Source: Mangrovimicrobium sp033283385 (GTDB taxonomy: Bacteria; Pseudomonadota; Gammaproteobacteria; Pseudomonadales; Halieaceae). Taken from it: 64,000 nucleotides of DNA. Below are positions 52,286-63,850 of this stretch, in pieces. The stretch lies in the NCBI GenBank assembly GCA_033283385.1, contig JAWMQQ010000002.1, positions 186,001-250,000 on the forward strand. Direction: 5' to 3'. Both the position numbers and the translations under genes were made by a program. The notes below the pieces were generated by a model. The model did not search any database. It was not told where the DNA came from and saw only the letters and a program-made list of their open reading frames with translations. Position 1 is the stretch's first letter; every line of letters begins with the position of its first letter.

Positions 52286-53353
52286 CTAGTCGAAGACCAC
52301 CGGCTGGAAGGAGAAGACATTCTCCGAGCGGGGGTCCACGGTCATCTCGACCCAGTTGTGGTCGGCGCTGCCGAACACCTCGACACGGGTGAAGTTCGGC
52401 GTCAGCTTGCCGTCTTCCTCGTACATCGGCTTGTCCAGGCGGAAGTAGTGGGAGTCGCCGTGCACCAGCAGCACCTGGCCGTCGTAGTCGTGCACTTCCG
52501 CTACCAGGGTGTTGAAGAAGTCGGTGTAGCCGTTGTTCTCGTCCAGCGAGGGCAGGAAGTCGTCCTGGTAGCCGCCATCGCTCAGCTCCAGCGGCGCGTA
52601 GATGTCGGCCTGGATGGCGATCAGCACGCCGGCGTAGTGGTTGGCGCGGGCCTCGTCGAATGCGGCCTGCAGCCACTGCACGTTCATGGCGTTGCGCGCC
52701 TGGTATTCCGCGGTGGCGGCGGCGCAATCTTCCGCGGTGCGGTTGGACTTGTTGTAGCACTGCTTGTCGGTGGCCACGAGGTTGTTGTTGCTGCCCGGGA
52801 TGTGCAGGGCGACGAACTCAACACCGCTCTTCACGAAGCGGCTGTTCTCGCTGTAGGCGTCGCCCAGCTGGCCCTGGCGCTGCACCTTGATCGGCCTGTT
52901 GCCCTGGTTGGTGTCCTTGTCGAAGAACACCTTGCGGATATAGCCCAGGCGCTCGACGGGATCGTAGGAGCCGTTGTTGGTGCGGTGGCAGTCGGTCCAT
53001 TCGTTGTCGCCGACGCTGTACAGGGTGGACGCGTCGAGGCGGTTGAACACGTCGACCACGTCCTGGCCGATCGCCTGGTCGGTACACTCGGAGCTGCCGC
53101 TCTTGGTGTCGCCGACGAAGATCGTGAAGTTCAGGTGGTGGCTGTTCATGGACGCGATCAGCTCGTCGATCGCGGCGGCTTTCTCACCGGGGTCCTTGTT
53201 GTAGAACTCGTCGCCCCACAGGGCGACCTTCAGAGCCGGTCCGGTGGGTGTCGCGTGGTCGGGTTTCTCGTTGTTTTCACTGGCGTGCGCGGCAAGCGCG
53301 AAGGCCGCAGTGGCGAGCAGGGCCAATGCGGATTTGGTCAGGGGGCTGAGCAT
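52286..53353 (-). CDS. Secreted metallophosphoesterase-like protein
   Basis: 355 residues with a Sec signal (MLSPLTKSALALLATAAFALAAHA). The pattern of the calcineurin-like superfamily is recognisable but altered: ALWGDEFY where D-x-H is expected, FVGDTKSGSSEC, SVGDNEWTDC in place of GNHE, and LLVHGDSHYFRL near the end in place of GHxH. Several Cys may form disulfides in the periplasm. It could be a distinct phosphoesterase subfamily or a binding protein; the substrate is unknown. It lies between rplQ and the FkbM gene with a REP element at its 3' side. No operon partner is clear (119 bp to the next gene). Confidence 0.65.
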   Translation of the reverse strand: MLSPLTKSALALLATAAFALAAHASENNEKPDHATPTGPALKVALWGDEFYNKDPGEKAAAIDELIASMNSHHLNFTIFVGDTKSGSSECTDQAIGQDVVDVFNRLDASTLYSVGDNEWTDCHRTNNGSYDPVERLGYIRKVFFDKDTNQGNRPIKVQRQGQLGDAYSENSRFVKSGVEFVALHIPGSNNNLVATDKQCYNKSNRTAEDCAAATAEYQARNAMNVQWLQAAFDEARANHYAGVLIAIQADIYAPLELSDGGYQDDFLPSLDENNGYTDFFNTLVAEVHDYDGQVLLVHGDSHYFRLDKPMYEEDGKLTPNFTRVEVFGSADHNWVEMTVDPRSENVFSFQPVVFD

Positions 53354-53472
53354 GGGGCAGTCCTTGGAAGTCGGGTGAATGAACCGGGACAGCGAGTGTT
53401 CCGGGCGCCATCATTGGTACACCCGGGCCGTGACATTCCGGTGAACCGCGTGTGACAGGCCCGTGGACGTGC

Positions 53473-54336
53473 TCAGGCAGGCAGGGTCCTGGCGCGGAAT
53501 TCGGCCGCCCTGCTCCTGTGGACAAGGATGAGATTGCGCTGGGTGAATCCCCGTTGCATATCGAGTGTGACCTCGGCGAGGTCCTCGACGTCCAGGGCAA
53601 TGTAACCGCGCTCCTGGAGCAGGGCCTGCGCCTCGCGGTGTGACTCGGAGCTGCCCAGCCATTCACACAGGATGATGCAGCGCCCCCTTTCCAGCAGCCC
53701 GGCTGCGCCGCAGATCACATCGCCCTCCAGGCCCTCGACATCGATTTTTATCGACAGGGGATCGAGTCCCTGCTCGCGACAATAGGCGTCGACTGAATCG
53801 ACCGGCACGAGGTAGGCCGACTTCTCGCCGGGAAGGAAGTCCGGGCTCAGCGAGGCGCTGTATGCGTTCGCCCCGCCCGGGTCGTAGATAGGAAGTTCGC
53901 CGCTGTCGCGGGCAAACGCGAGACAGGCAACATGCACGTCGAGACCCGCGGTGGCCGCATTCTGGCGCGCCATCGCGGCGATCCGCGCTAGGGGTTCGAT
54001 GGCGTGGACGCGGCTGGCGGGTGAGAGCGCCTTGGCAGTGAGGGCGTAGGTCGCCGTATTGGCGCCGATGTCCAGTACGTCGCCGCCGGGGGCCACCATG
54101 GCCGCCCAGCGCCGCCGCTCCGGGGTCTCGTGGCCATCCCAGCCGCGCCAGGCCAGTTCGTTTTCCACCCGGTTGCCCCAGGAGTGCAGCATCAGGCTCG
54201 AGCCGCCTGGCAGCGTCACGTTGAACGGCCCGGTGAAATGCAGGTGCCTGAAAACCCGTTCGGGCGGCACGTAGCCGGTGGTCGACCGGATGAAGCGGAA
54301 AATGCCGGTGGCCCAGCAACGAATGATTTCTTTCAT
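53473..54336 (-). CDS. FkbM-family SAM-dependent methyltransferase
   Basis: 287 residues from ATG 54336. SAM-binding motif I VLDIGANTATYAL (about 95-107), acidic post-motif AIEPLARIA, and the FkbM-specific SIKIDVEGLEGDVICG (about 199-214). Such enzymes O-methylate sugars or small metabolites, often in glycan gene sets, but no glycan genes are nearby. The open frame continues upstream into the tRNA gene, so the start must lie after 54436; 54336 fits the conserved start MKEIIRCW. No clear ribosome-binding site. Confidence 0.8.
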   Translation of the reverse strand: MKEIIRCWATGIFRFIRSTTGYVPPERVFRHLHFTGPFNVTLPGGSSLMLHSWGNRVENELAWRGWDGHETPERRRWAAMVAPGGDVLDIGANTATYALTAKALSPASRVHAIEPLARIAAMARQNAATAGLDVHVACLAFARDSGELPIYDPGGANAYSASLSPDFLPGEKSAYLVPVDSVDAYCREQGLDPLSIKIDVEGLEGDVICGAAGLLERGRCIILCEWLGSSESHREAQALLQERGYIALDVEDLAEVTLDMQRGFTQRNLILVHRSRAAEFRARTLPA

Positions 54337-54435
54337 TTGCGAGGTCCGGCCCCGGCCTGGAGGTGTTGTCCCGTCGGGCTGTTGTGCGCTGGTCGTGGCC
54401 TGCTGCGGGAGGTCCGCATTGCCACCGCGGGGAAA

Positions 54436-54511
<76 letters not shown>

Positions 54512-54597
54512 TTGGGTCAGTGGGTGGCTATAGTAGCCAGACTGGGCGTTGAGTCAAGGGGCGCGGCGAGATTGCCGGCGCCCGGTTTCAGCGGGCT

Positions 54598-57447
<2,850 letters not shown>

Positions 57448-57629
57448 CGCAGGGCAATACCGCCGGAAAGTCGAAACGGAAAAGTATATGCACAGACCGG
57501 CGCGCGGTGCAAAGACATACCGGAATGCGTTGTCGGTTATACGCCCGGAGGCGACAGGTGGATGTGTGGCCGCGTGTTCAGCCGGGCGGAAAATGCTATG
57601 ATGAACCGGTTACCTGCGATGTGCCTGGC

Positions 57630-58838
57630 ATGATTACCGAACAACCCATGACGTCACAGGAGCGGCGCACAGTCAGCTCCCTTGCGACCCTATACAGCTT
57701 CCGTATGCTGGGCCTTTTCATGGTCCTGCCGCTGCTCGCCCTGTACACGGCGGATCTGCCCGGGGTCGGCCCGGTCACCCTCGGCCTGGCGCTGGGTGCC
57801 TACGGCCTGAGTCAGGCGCTGCTACAGATTCCACTGGGCTGGTTGTCCGACCGCATCGGCCGCAAGCCGGTGATTGTCGGTGGGCTGCTGGTCTTCGCCC
57901 TGGGCAGCGCGGTGGCGGCGCTGGCCGACAACATCTACCTGATCATCCTCGGCCGCGCCCTGCAGGGTGCCGGCGCCATTGCCAGCACCGTGATGGCGCT
58001 GCTGGCCGACCTCACCGGCCACGAGCAACGCACCAAGGCCATGGCCCTGCTCGGCATGAGCATCGGTATGAGCTTCGCCGTGGCCCTGGTGCTGGGGCCG
58101 CTGGTGGCGGGCTATGCCGGCCTGCACGGCGTGTTCTGGTTCAACGCGCTGTTGGCGCTGTGCGGCATCGCCATCGTGCTGGCCCGCGTGCCGACGCCGG
58201 CGACCCACAAACAGCACCGCGACGTCGGCGTGCGCACCTCGCTGGTATGGCGCAGCCTGGGCGACGCGGGCCTGCGCCGGCTGAATTTCTCGATCTTCGC
58301 CCTGCACTTCACCCTGATGGGCCTGTTCCTGGTGGTGCCGGGCGCCCTGCGCGATGTCGCCGGGCTGCACCGCGACCACCACTGGATGGTCTACCTTCCC
58401 GCGCTGGCCCTGTCCATCGCCGGCATGGTGCCGATGATGATCCTGGCGGAGCGCCGCGGTCGCATGCACGCCATGTTCCTGGTCGCCATCGGCCTGCTGC
58501 TGGTGGCCGTGCCCTCGGTGGTGTTCGCGCCCGACGCGCCGGTGCTCTACCTCGGCATCCTGTGCTTCTTCATCGGCTTCAACTTCCTGGAGGCGACCCT
58601 GCCCTCGCTGATCAGCAAAGTGGTAGCGCCGGAGGGCAAGGGCACGGCGCTGGGTATCTTCTCCACCTGCCAGTTCCTCGGCGCCTTCGCCGGCGGCGCC
58701 GCCGGCGGCTGGATGGTGCGCATCGGCGGCCCCGCCGGTCTCGCCGCCTGTTGCGCCGCGCTGGCGGTGGTCTGGTTCCTGTTGTTCCTGCCCGGCGGCG
58801 CCGTTCCCGCCCCGGCCACCGCCGTCATTTCCGAGTAG
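57630..58838 (+). CDS. MFS transporter (uvrA-ssb linked)
   Basis: About 402 residues, 12 membrane segments. MFS motif A-like GWLSDRIGRKPVIVGG (about 70-85) and motif C-like GLVAGYAG region in helix 5. The substrate cannot be read; YajR-type drug/H+ antiporters are the nearest group I recognise, without the extra C-terminal domain. Start at ATG 57630 (ATG 57648 is an alternative; neither has a strong ribosome-binding site). A uvrA-MFS-ssb order is known in Pseudomonas, so linkage is ancestral rather than recent. Confidence 0.85.
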   Translation: MITEQPMTSQERRTVSSLATLYSFRMLGLFMVLPLLALYTADLPGVGPVTLGLALGAYGLSQALLQIPLGWLSDRIGRKPVIVGGLLVFALGSAVAALADNIYLIILGRALQGAGAIASTVMALLADLTGHEQRTKAMALLGMSIGMSFAVALVLGPLVAGYAGLHGVFWFNALLALCGIAIVLARVPTPATHKQHRDVGVRTSLVWRSLGDAGLRRLNFSIFALHFTLMGLFLVVPGALRDVAGLHRDHHWMVYLPALALSIAGMVPMMILAERRGRMHAMFLVAIGLLLVAVPSVVFAPDAPVLYLGILCFFIGFNFLEATLPSLISKVVAPEGKGTALGIFSTCQFLGAFAGGAAGGWMVRIGGPAGLAACCAALAVVWFLLFLPGGAVPAPATAVISE

Positions 58839-58847
58839 GCCCCCTCC

Positions 58848-60245
58848 GTGTCCGCGGGCGTTACCAGCCTGTGGCAGGAGCAAGCCCCTGCGCACGATTC
58901 GCCCCGGCCGCTGCAGGGCGAGCGCGATTTCGACGTGGCGATCGCCGGCGGTGGCTATACCGGCCTGTGGGCCGCCTATTACCTGAAAACCCTCGCCCCG
59001 GAGCTCTCGGTCTGTGTACTGGAAGCGCAGCGCTGCGGCTTCGGCGCCTCGGGCCGCAACGGCGGCTGGCTGATGAGCGCCGTGGAGGGGCAGCAGCGGC
59101 TGCTGGCGGCGCTGGACGGCGAGCCGCGGCGGGAGTTGCGCTCGCTGCTGCTGGGCATCGGGCCCGAGGTGGAATCTGTCCTGCGGCGCCACGCCATCGA
59201 ATGCGACTACCACCGCGGCGGCGGTATCTATGCCGCCGCGCGCTACCGGGAGCAGGAAAAACTCCAGCGCGACTGGCTCGGCGAACTGCACGCCCTGGGT
59301 TACGGCGAGGCGGATTTCCGCTGGCTGGACGCGGGCGAGCTGTCCGGGCGGCTCGCCCTGCGCCGTCCGCTGGGCGCCATCTATACCCCCCACGTGGCGC
59401 GCATCCAGCCAGCGCGGCTGGTGGCGGGCCTGGTGCGCACACTGGGTGAACTGGGCGTGGAAATCTACGAGCAATCCCCGGTCACCGCGCTGGGCGAAGG
59501 CAGCCTGCGCACCCCGGCCGGCGCGGTGCGGGCGCCGCACCGGCTGCTCGCGCTGGAGGGCTACGGCGCCGGGCTGGGCGCGCCGTGGAACCGGGTGCTG
59601 GCGGTGCAGAGCAGGATCATCGCCACCGAACCGCTGCCGGATTCCCTGTGGCGAGAGATCGGGCTCGCCGATCGCGAGGTGTTCAGCGACGCCAGCCCGC
59701 TGATCAACTACGGCCAGCGCAGCGCGGACGACCGGCTGGTGTTCGGCGCCCGCGGCGCCTACCGTCTCGGCGGCCGGCCGCGCTCGGATTTCCGCGACGA
59801 CGGCAGGGCCTTCGATACCGTGCACCGCACCCTGCTGGATTGCCTGCCGCAGCTGGCCGGCGTACCCATCACCCACCGCTGGGGCGGTACCCTCGGCATG
59901 TCGCGGCGCGGCGTGCCGCACGCGGTGTACGACCGGCAGAGCGGGCTGGGCACCGCCGGAGGCTATCTCGGCGAGGGCGTCGGCGCATCCAACCTGCTCG
60001 CCCGCACCCTCGCGGACCTCGTGCTCGATCGCGACAGCGAGCTCAGCCGCGCGCCCTGGGCCCACCGCGCGCCACCGGGAAACGCGCTGCGCCGCTGGGA
60101 GCCGGAACCGCTGCGCTGGCTGGGTTACCGCGCCATCGACCTGGGCCGCCAGCTGGCCGAGTCGGTCTACCGGCGCGAGGGCGCCCGCTGGCAGGACGCC
60201 GCCGCTGGCCGCCTGCTGGCCGCGCTGGAGTGGCTGCGCCGCTAG
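58848..60245 (+). CDS. FAD-dependent amine/glycine oxidoreductase (DAO family)
   Basis: 465 residues, GTG start 10 bp after the MFS stop. FAD-binding VAIAGGGYTGLWAAYYL (about 29-45), FGASGRNGGWL (about 65-75) and the C-terminal FAD motif with GYLGEGVGASNLL. Closest to the gamma-glutamylputrescine oxidase/glycine oxidase branch (DAO fold). It likely oxidises a secondary amine or amino acid to an imine plus peroxide. The short gap suggests co-transcription with the transporter, which could import its substrate; this is inference. Confidence 0.85.
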   Translation: MSAGVTSLWQEQAPAHDSPRPLQGERDFDVAIAGGGYTGLWAAYYLKTLAPELSVCVLEAQRCGFGASGRNGGWLMSAVEGQQRLLAALDGEPRRELRSLLLGIGPEVESVLRRHAIECDYHRGGGIYAAARYREQEKLQRDWLGELHALGYGEADFRWLDAGELSGRLALRRPLGAIYTPHVARIQPARLVAGLVRTLGELGVEIYEQSPVTALGEGSLRTPAGAVRAPHRLLALEGYGAGLGAPWNRVLAVQSRIIATEPLPDSLWREIGLADREVFSDASPLINYGQRSADDRLVFGARGAYRLGGRPRSDFRDDGRAFDTVHRTLLDCLPQLAGVPITHRWGGTLGMSRRGVPHAVYDRQSGLGTAGGYLGEGVGASNLLARTLADLVLDRDSELSRAPWAHRAPPGNALRRWEPEPLRWLGYRAIDLGRQLAESVYRREGARWQDAAAGRLLAALEWLRR

Positions 60246-60348
60246 CGTCGCCGCGCCCGCCCGGTTTCGCTGTCGCAATTGCACGGCGGGATTGCTATAG
60301 TCCCGCACTTGTCAGAGCAGCAATCGCAACCCGGTACGAGGAACATCC

Positions 60349-60873
60349 ATGGCTACACGCGGCGTCAACAAGGTCATCCTGATCGGCAACCTGGGCGCGG
60401 ATCCCGAGGTACGCTACATGCCCTCCGGCGGTGCGGTCACCAACGTCAGCCTCGCCACCAGCGAGCAGTGGAAAGACAAGCAGACCGGCCAGCCGCAGGA
60501 GCGTACCGAGTGGCACCGGGTCGTTTTCTTCAACCGCCTGGCTGAAATCGCCGGCGAGTACCTCAACAAGGGTTCCAAGATCTACGTCGAGGGCTCGCTG
60601 CGCACCCGCAAGTGGCAGGGACAGGACGGCCAGGACCGCTACACAACGGAAATCGTCGCCGACAACATGCAGATGCTGGACAGCCGCGGCGCCGGCCAGG
60701 GCGGCGGCCCAGGCGATTACGGCAACTACGGCGGCTACGACCAGAGCCAGAGCCCCGCACCGGCCCAGCGACCCGCGGCCCAGGGCGCTCCGGGGCCGCG
60801 CAGCGCACCCGCTCCGCAGGGCGCACCCGCCCAGGACTTCGGCGGCGATTTCGACGACGACATCCCGTTCTGA
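60349..60873 (+). CDS. ssb: Single-stranded DNA-binding protein
   Basis: 174 residues. OB-fold domain 1-110 (NKVILIGNLGADPEVRYMP, WHRVVFFNRLAEIAGEYL), a flexible Gly/Pro/Gln-rich linker (about 115-165) and the acidic protein-interaction tip DFDDDIPF. It coats single-stranded DNA and recruits repair and replication partners. Divergent promoter relationship with uvrA is broken here by the MFS and FAD genes (in E. coli uvrA and ssb are directly divergent). Confidence 0.97.
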   Translation: MATRGVNKVILIGNLGADPEVRYMPSGGAVTNVSLATSEQWKDKQTGQPQERTEWHRVVFFNRLAEIAGEYLNKGSKIYVEGSLRTRKWQGQDGQDRYTTEIVADNMQMLDSRGAGQGGGPGDYGNYGGYDQSQSPAPAQRPAAQGAPGPRSAPAPQGAPAQDFGGDFDDDIPF

Positions 60874-61002
60874 CGGCCCGCCGGCGTGCGCGGGTCACCG
60901 GCACGCCTGTCGACTGCGCCCGTAGGGGCAGGCCCGGCGCCTGCGCGGGCTGCAAGTGTGGTAACTTTCTCCCATTGATTCATCGTCCCCGGACAGCACT
61001 GC

Positions 61003-61917
61003 GTGCGCGTACTTATTCTCGGTTCTGACAGCCCCCTCGGGCGCTCCCTGACGGAACTCCTGGTGGAGTTGGGCCGGCACGATGTCATCTGCATGACGCG
61101 CACCGCATCGCGCTGGAAGAGCGAGCGCCACGCCAAGAAGGCGGTGCGCCGCGCCCAGGCCGACGCGGTGGTGGATATCCGGGTGGAGGCGGTGGCGGAC
61201 GGCGGCCAGGAGATCGTAGAGTTCGACCTCAAGCGAGCCCGCTGGGTGGCCAAGTCCTGCTCGCGCGACAAGGCCTGCCTGCTGTTCGTGTCCAGCGCGC
61301 GGGTGTTCTCCGGCAAGCTGGACCGCATGTACAGCGAAAACGACGCGCCGGACAACGACAGCGAAATGGGCCGCCTGATGGCCGACGCCGAGGAAGTGGT
61401 GCGCGAGCACTGCGAGCGCCACGTGATCCTGCGCCTGGGCCCGGTATTCGCCAGCGAGGGCGACAACCTGGTGACCCAGATGCTGGGTGAGATGATCCGC
61501 GGCGAATCCCTGGTACTGGACAACAACCTGCGCGGCTGCCCGGTGGCCTGTACCGACGGCGCCCGGGTGATCTCGGCGGTGCTCGACCAGCTCAGCACCG
61601 GCGCGGAGGTCTGGAACACCTACCACTACTGCAGTTCCGAGACCGCCACCTACTACGAATTTGCCGAGGCCATCCTCGCCTCGGCCTCGCAGTTTTCCGA
61701 ATTCCGACCCGGCGCGGTGGAACTGGAATCACTGGACAAGGACGCGCGGCCGCTCAACCGCTCGCTGGACTGCAGCCGGATCCGCGACACCTTCGCCATC
61801 AAGCAGATGCCCTGGCGCCGCGCCATCGCGGACCTGGTCAAAACCTATTTCCAGTCACAGCAATCCAGTCAAAGTAACCCATCCAGTCAAAGCAACCCTT
61901 TACAACAGAAGGAGTAG
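61003..61917 (+). CDS. NAD(P)-binding SDR, RmlD-like
   Basis: 304 residues, GTG start. Rossmann start VLILGSDSPLGRSL (about 3-16), LLFVSSARVFSG (Ser-containing strand, about 93-104) and RLGPVFAS fit an extended SDR of the dTDP-4-dehydrorhamnose reductase kind; the YxxxK pair is not clear (MGRLMADAE at that place), so activity is uncertain. Other rml genes are absent. The last 20 residues come from an 18-bp tandem duplication. moaB follows after 5 bp, so it is in one unit with moaB-moeA. Confidence 0.7.
   Translation: MRVLILGSDSPLGRSLTELLVELGRHDVICMTRTASRWKSERHAKKAVRRAQADAVVDIRVEAVADGGQEIVEFDLKRARWVAKSCSRDKACLLFVSSARVFSGKLDRMYSENDAPDNDSEMGRLMADAEEVVREHCERHVILRLGPVFASEGDNLVTQMLGEMIRGESLVLDNNLRGCPVACTDGARVISAVLDQLSTGAEVWNTYHYCSSETATYYEFAEAILASASQFSEFRPGAVELESLDKDARPLNRSLDCSRIRDTFAIKQMPWRRAIADLVKTYFQSQQSSQSNPSSQSNPLQQKE
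61863..61898 (+). repeat. 18-bp tandem duplication in the SDR gene tail
   Basis: Two units (61863-61880 and 61881-61898) that differ at one base (T/C, silent). They encode repeated SSQSNP at the C-terminus. Confidence 0.9.
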
Positions 61918-61922
61918 CGCCC

Positions 61923-62453
61923 ATGGCAAGGGCCACCGATGACATCTCCCGGCCGCTGGCGGTGGCGGTGCTCACCGTCTCCGACACCCGCACCGAAGAC
62001 ACCGACACCTCCGGCCACTTCCTCGTCGAGTCGCTGCAGGCGGCGGGCCACAGCCTGGCCGACAAGGCCATCGTGATCGACGACATGTACCAGATCCGCG
62101 CGGTGCTCTCGCGCTGGATCGCCGATGCCGGCGTGCAGGCGGTGCTGGTCACCGGCGGCACCGGGTTTTCCGGGCGCGATTCCACACCGGAGGCGGTGCG
62201 CCCGCTGTTCGACAAGGAGATCGACGGCTTTGGCGAGGTGTTCCGCGCGCTGTCCCTGGCCGAGATAGGCTCCTCCACGGTGCAGTCCCGCGCCGTCGCC
62301 GGTTACGCCAACAACACCGTGGTGTTCTGCATGCCGGGCTCCACCGGCGCCTGCAGGACGGCGTGGGACGGTATCATCCGCGAGCAGCTGGACAGCACCC
62401 ACCGCCCCTGCAATTTCGTCGGCGTGCTCGACGTGCGGGAGAGCGACGCTTGA
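61923..62453 (+). CDS. moaB: Molybdenum cofactor biosynthesis protein B
   Basis: 176 residues, MogA/MoaB fold. VAVLTVSDTRTEDTDTSG (about 16-33), LVTGGTGFSGRDSTPEA (about 75-91) and the Ser/Gly-rich MPGSTGACRTAWDGI. Adenylates molybdopterin before metal insertion, as E. coli MogA does. The ATG at 61923 has GGAG 10 nt upstream. Its stop overlaps the likely TTG start of moeA. Confidence 0.95.
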   Translation: MARATDDISRPLAVAVLTVSDTRTEDTDTSGHFLVESLQAAGHSLADKAIVIDDMYQIRAVLSRWIADAGVQAVLVTGGTGFSGRDSTPEAVRPLFDKEIDGFGEVFRALSLAEIGSSTVQSRAVAGYANNTVVFCMPGSTGACRTAWDGIIREQLDSTHRPCNFVGVLDVRESDA

Positions 62454-63649
62454 ATGGCATGATGCCGCTGGAGGAGGCCCTGGAGCGCATCCTCGGCGGC
62501 GTGGCTCCGATTGCCGAGTGTGAGGAGCTGCCCCTGCAGGACGCCCTGGGCCGCACCCTGGCGCAGGACGTCACCGCCGGCGTCAACGTGCCGCTGGCGG
62601 ACAACAGCGCGATGGACGGCTACGCCCTGCGGGCGCAGGACGCACCCGGCGAACTGCGTGTCGCCCAGCGGATCGCAGCGGGCTCCACCGGTTTGCCGCT
62701 GGAGCCCGGTACCGCCGCCCGGATATTCACCGGCGCGCCGGTGCCCCCCGGCGCCGATGCCGTGGTGATGCAGGAGGACTGCAGCGAGTCCGGCGGGGTG
62801 GTGCGCGTGGGCCGCGCCCTGGCGGTCGGGGAGAACGTGCGCCCGGCCGGGCAGGATATCCGCGCCGGCTCGGTGCTGCTGCACGCCGGCCGGGTGCTGC
62901 GCCCGCAGGACCTCGGCCTGCTGGCCTCGGTGGGGGTGAGCCGTGTCGAGGTGCGCCGCGCCCTGCGTGTGGCGGTCCTTTCCACCGGCGATGAACTGGT
63001 GGAGCCGGGTGGCGGCCCGCTGGCTCCGGGGCAGTCCTACAACTCCAATCGCTATACCCTTGCGGGACAGGTTGCAAAGCTGGGCATGCAGTTCGTGGAT
63101 GGCGGCATTGTCGCGGACGACCCCGAAGTCACCGCGCTCGCGCTGCAGCGCGCTGCGGAAGCTGCGGACTGTGTCATCACCTCCGGCGGTGTCTCGGTCG
63201 GCGAGGAAGACCACGTCAAGGCACAGGTCGAGCGCCTCGGGCGACTGGACCTGTGGCGCCTCGCGATCAAGCCGGGCAAGCCGCTGGCCTTCGGCGAGGT
63301 CTGCGGCAAGCCGTTCATCGGCCTGCCGGGCAATCCCACATCGAGTTTCGTGACTTTCTGCCTGGTGGCCAGGCCCTTCCTGCGCGCCCTGCAGGGGGTG
63401 CAGGAGGAGGCGCCGCCGGTGCTGGCGGCGCGCGCCGGTTTTACGGTTTCCCGGGCGGGTACCCGCCAGGACTACCTGCGGGTCAGCCTGGAGCAGGGCG
63501 GGGGTGGATTGGTCGCGCGGCCCTTCGATAACCAGAGTTCCGGCGTGCTGAGTTCGGTGAGCCGGTCGCAGGCCCTGGCGGTGATTCCGCCGGGCGCGAC
63601 GGTGTCAGAGGGCGACCAGGTGCAGATACTGCTGCTGGATTTATTGTAG
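62450..63649 (+). CDS. moeA: Molybdopterin molybdenumtransferase
   Basis: 399 residues. Substrate motif LADNSAMDGYAL (about 44-55), STGDEL (about 181-186), SVGEEDHVK and LPGNPTSSFVTF (about 291-302). Inserts molybdate into adenylated molybdopterin. Start choice: TTG 62450 overlaps the moaB stop (CTTGA) and has GGAG 8 nt upstream; ATG 62459 or 62462 are alternatives that sit 17-20 nt from that site. The TAG stop is formed by the head of the following REP array. Confidence 0.95.
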   Translation: MNGMMPLEEALERILGGVAPIAECEELPLQDALGRTLAQDVTAGVNVPLADNSAMDGYALRAQDAPGELRVAQRIAAGSTGLPLEPGTAARIFTGAPVPPGADAVVMQEDCSESGGVVRVGRALAVGENVRPAGQDIRAGSVLLHAGRVLRPQDLGLLASVGVSRVEVRRALRVAVLSTGDELVEPGGGPLAPGQSYNSNRYTLAGQVAKLGMQFVDGGIVADDPEVTALALQRAAEAADCVITSGGVSVGEEDHVKAQVERLGRLDLWRLAIKPGKPLAFGEVCGKPFIGLPGNPTSSFVTFCLVARPFLRALQGVQEEAPPVLAARAGFTVSRAGTRQDYLRVSLEQGGGGLVARPFDNQSSGVLSSVSRSQALAVIPPGATVSEGDQVQILLLDLL

Positions 63650-63850
63650 GAGCGCGCTCTGCGCGCGATCCCGGACTGTAGGAGCCTGCGTAGCAGGCGA
63701 TCGCGCGCAGAGCGCGCTCCTACGGTCTGCGATCACCTGCGTAGCAGGTCCTACGGTCTGGGATCGCCTGCGTAGCAGGCTCCTACGGTCTGGGATCGCC
63801 TGCGTAGCAGGCTCCTACGGTCTGGGATCGCCTGCGTAGCAGGCTCCTAC
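63646..63850. repeat. REP-like array with 32-bp tandem units
   Basis: A GCGCGC-type unit (from 63646), a second pair (63678-63723), then four tandem units of 32 bp (63724-63754, one base short; 63755-63786; 63787-63818; 63819-63850), the last three identical. Each tandem unit holds GATC, the stem CCTGC/GCAGG and ends in GCTCCTAC. It fills the whole gap between convergent moeA and fabB; its first head gives the moeA TAG (63647-63649) and its last head gives the fabB TAG (63847-63849). Confidence 0.95.

Noticed and set aside
57481..57496. LexA box upstream of uvrA
   Set aside because: Only one half-site (ACAG with an AT-rich centre) is present; the partner CTGT is replaced by AAAA.
57822..60308. 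An 828-codon open frame on the minus strand
   Set aside because: Antisense to the MFS and FAD-oxidase genes, low-complexity Gln/Ala/His/Gly/Arg composition, no ribosome-binding site or domain.
63646..63850. CRISPR array
   Set aside because: Units are self-palindromic and contiguous, the last three identical, with no unique spacers and no cas genes. They belong to the REP family seen at four other loci.
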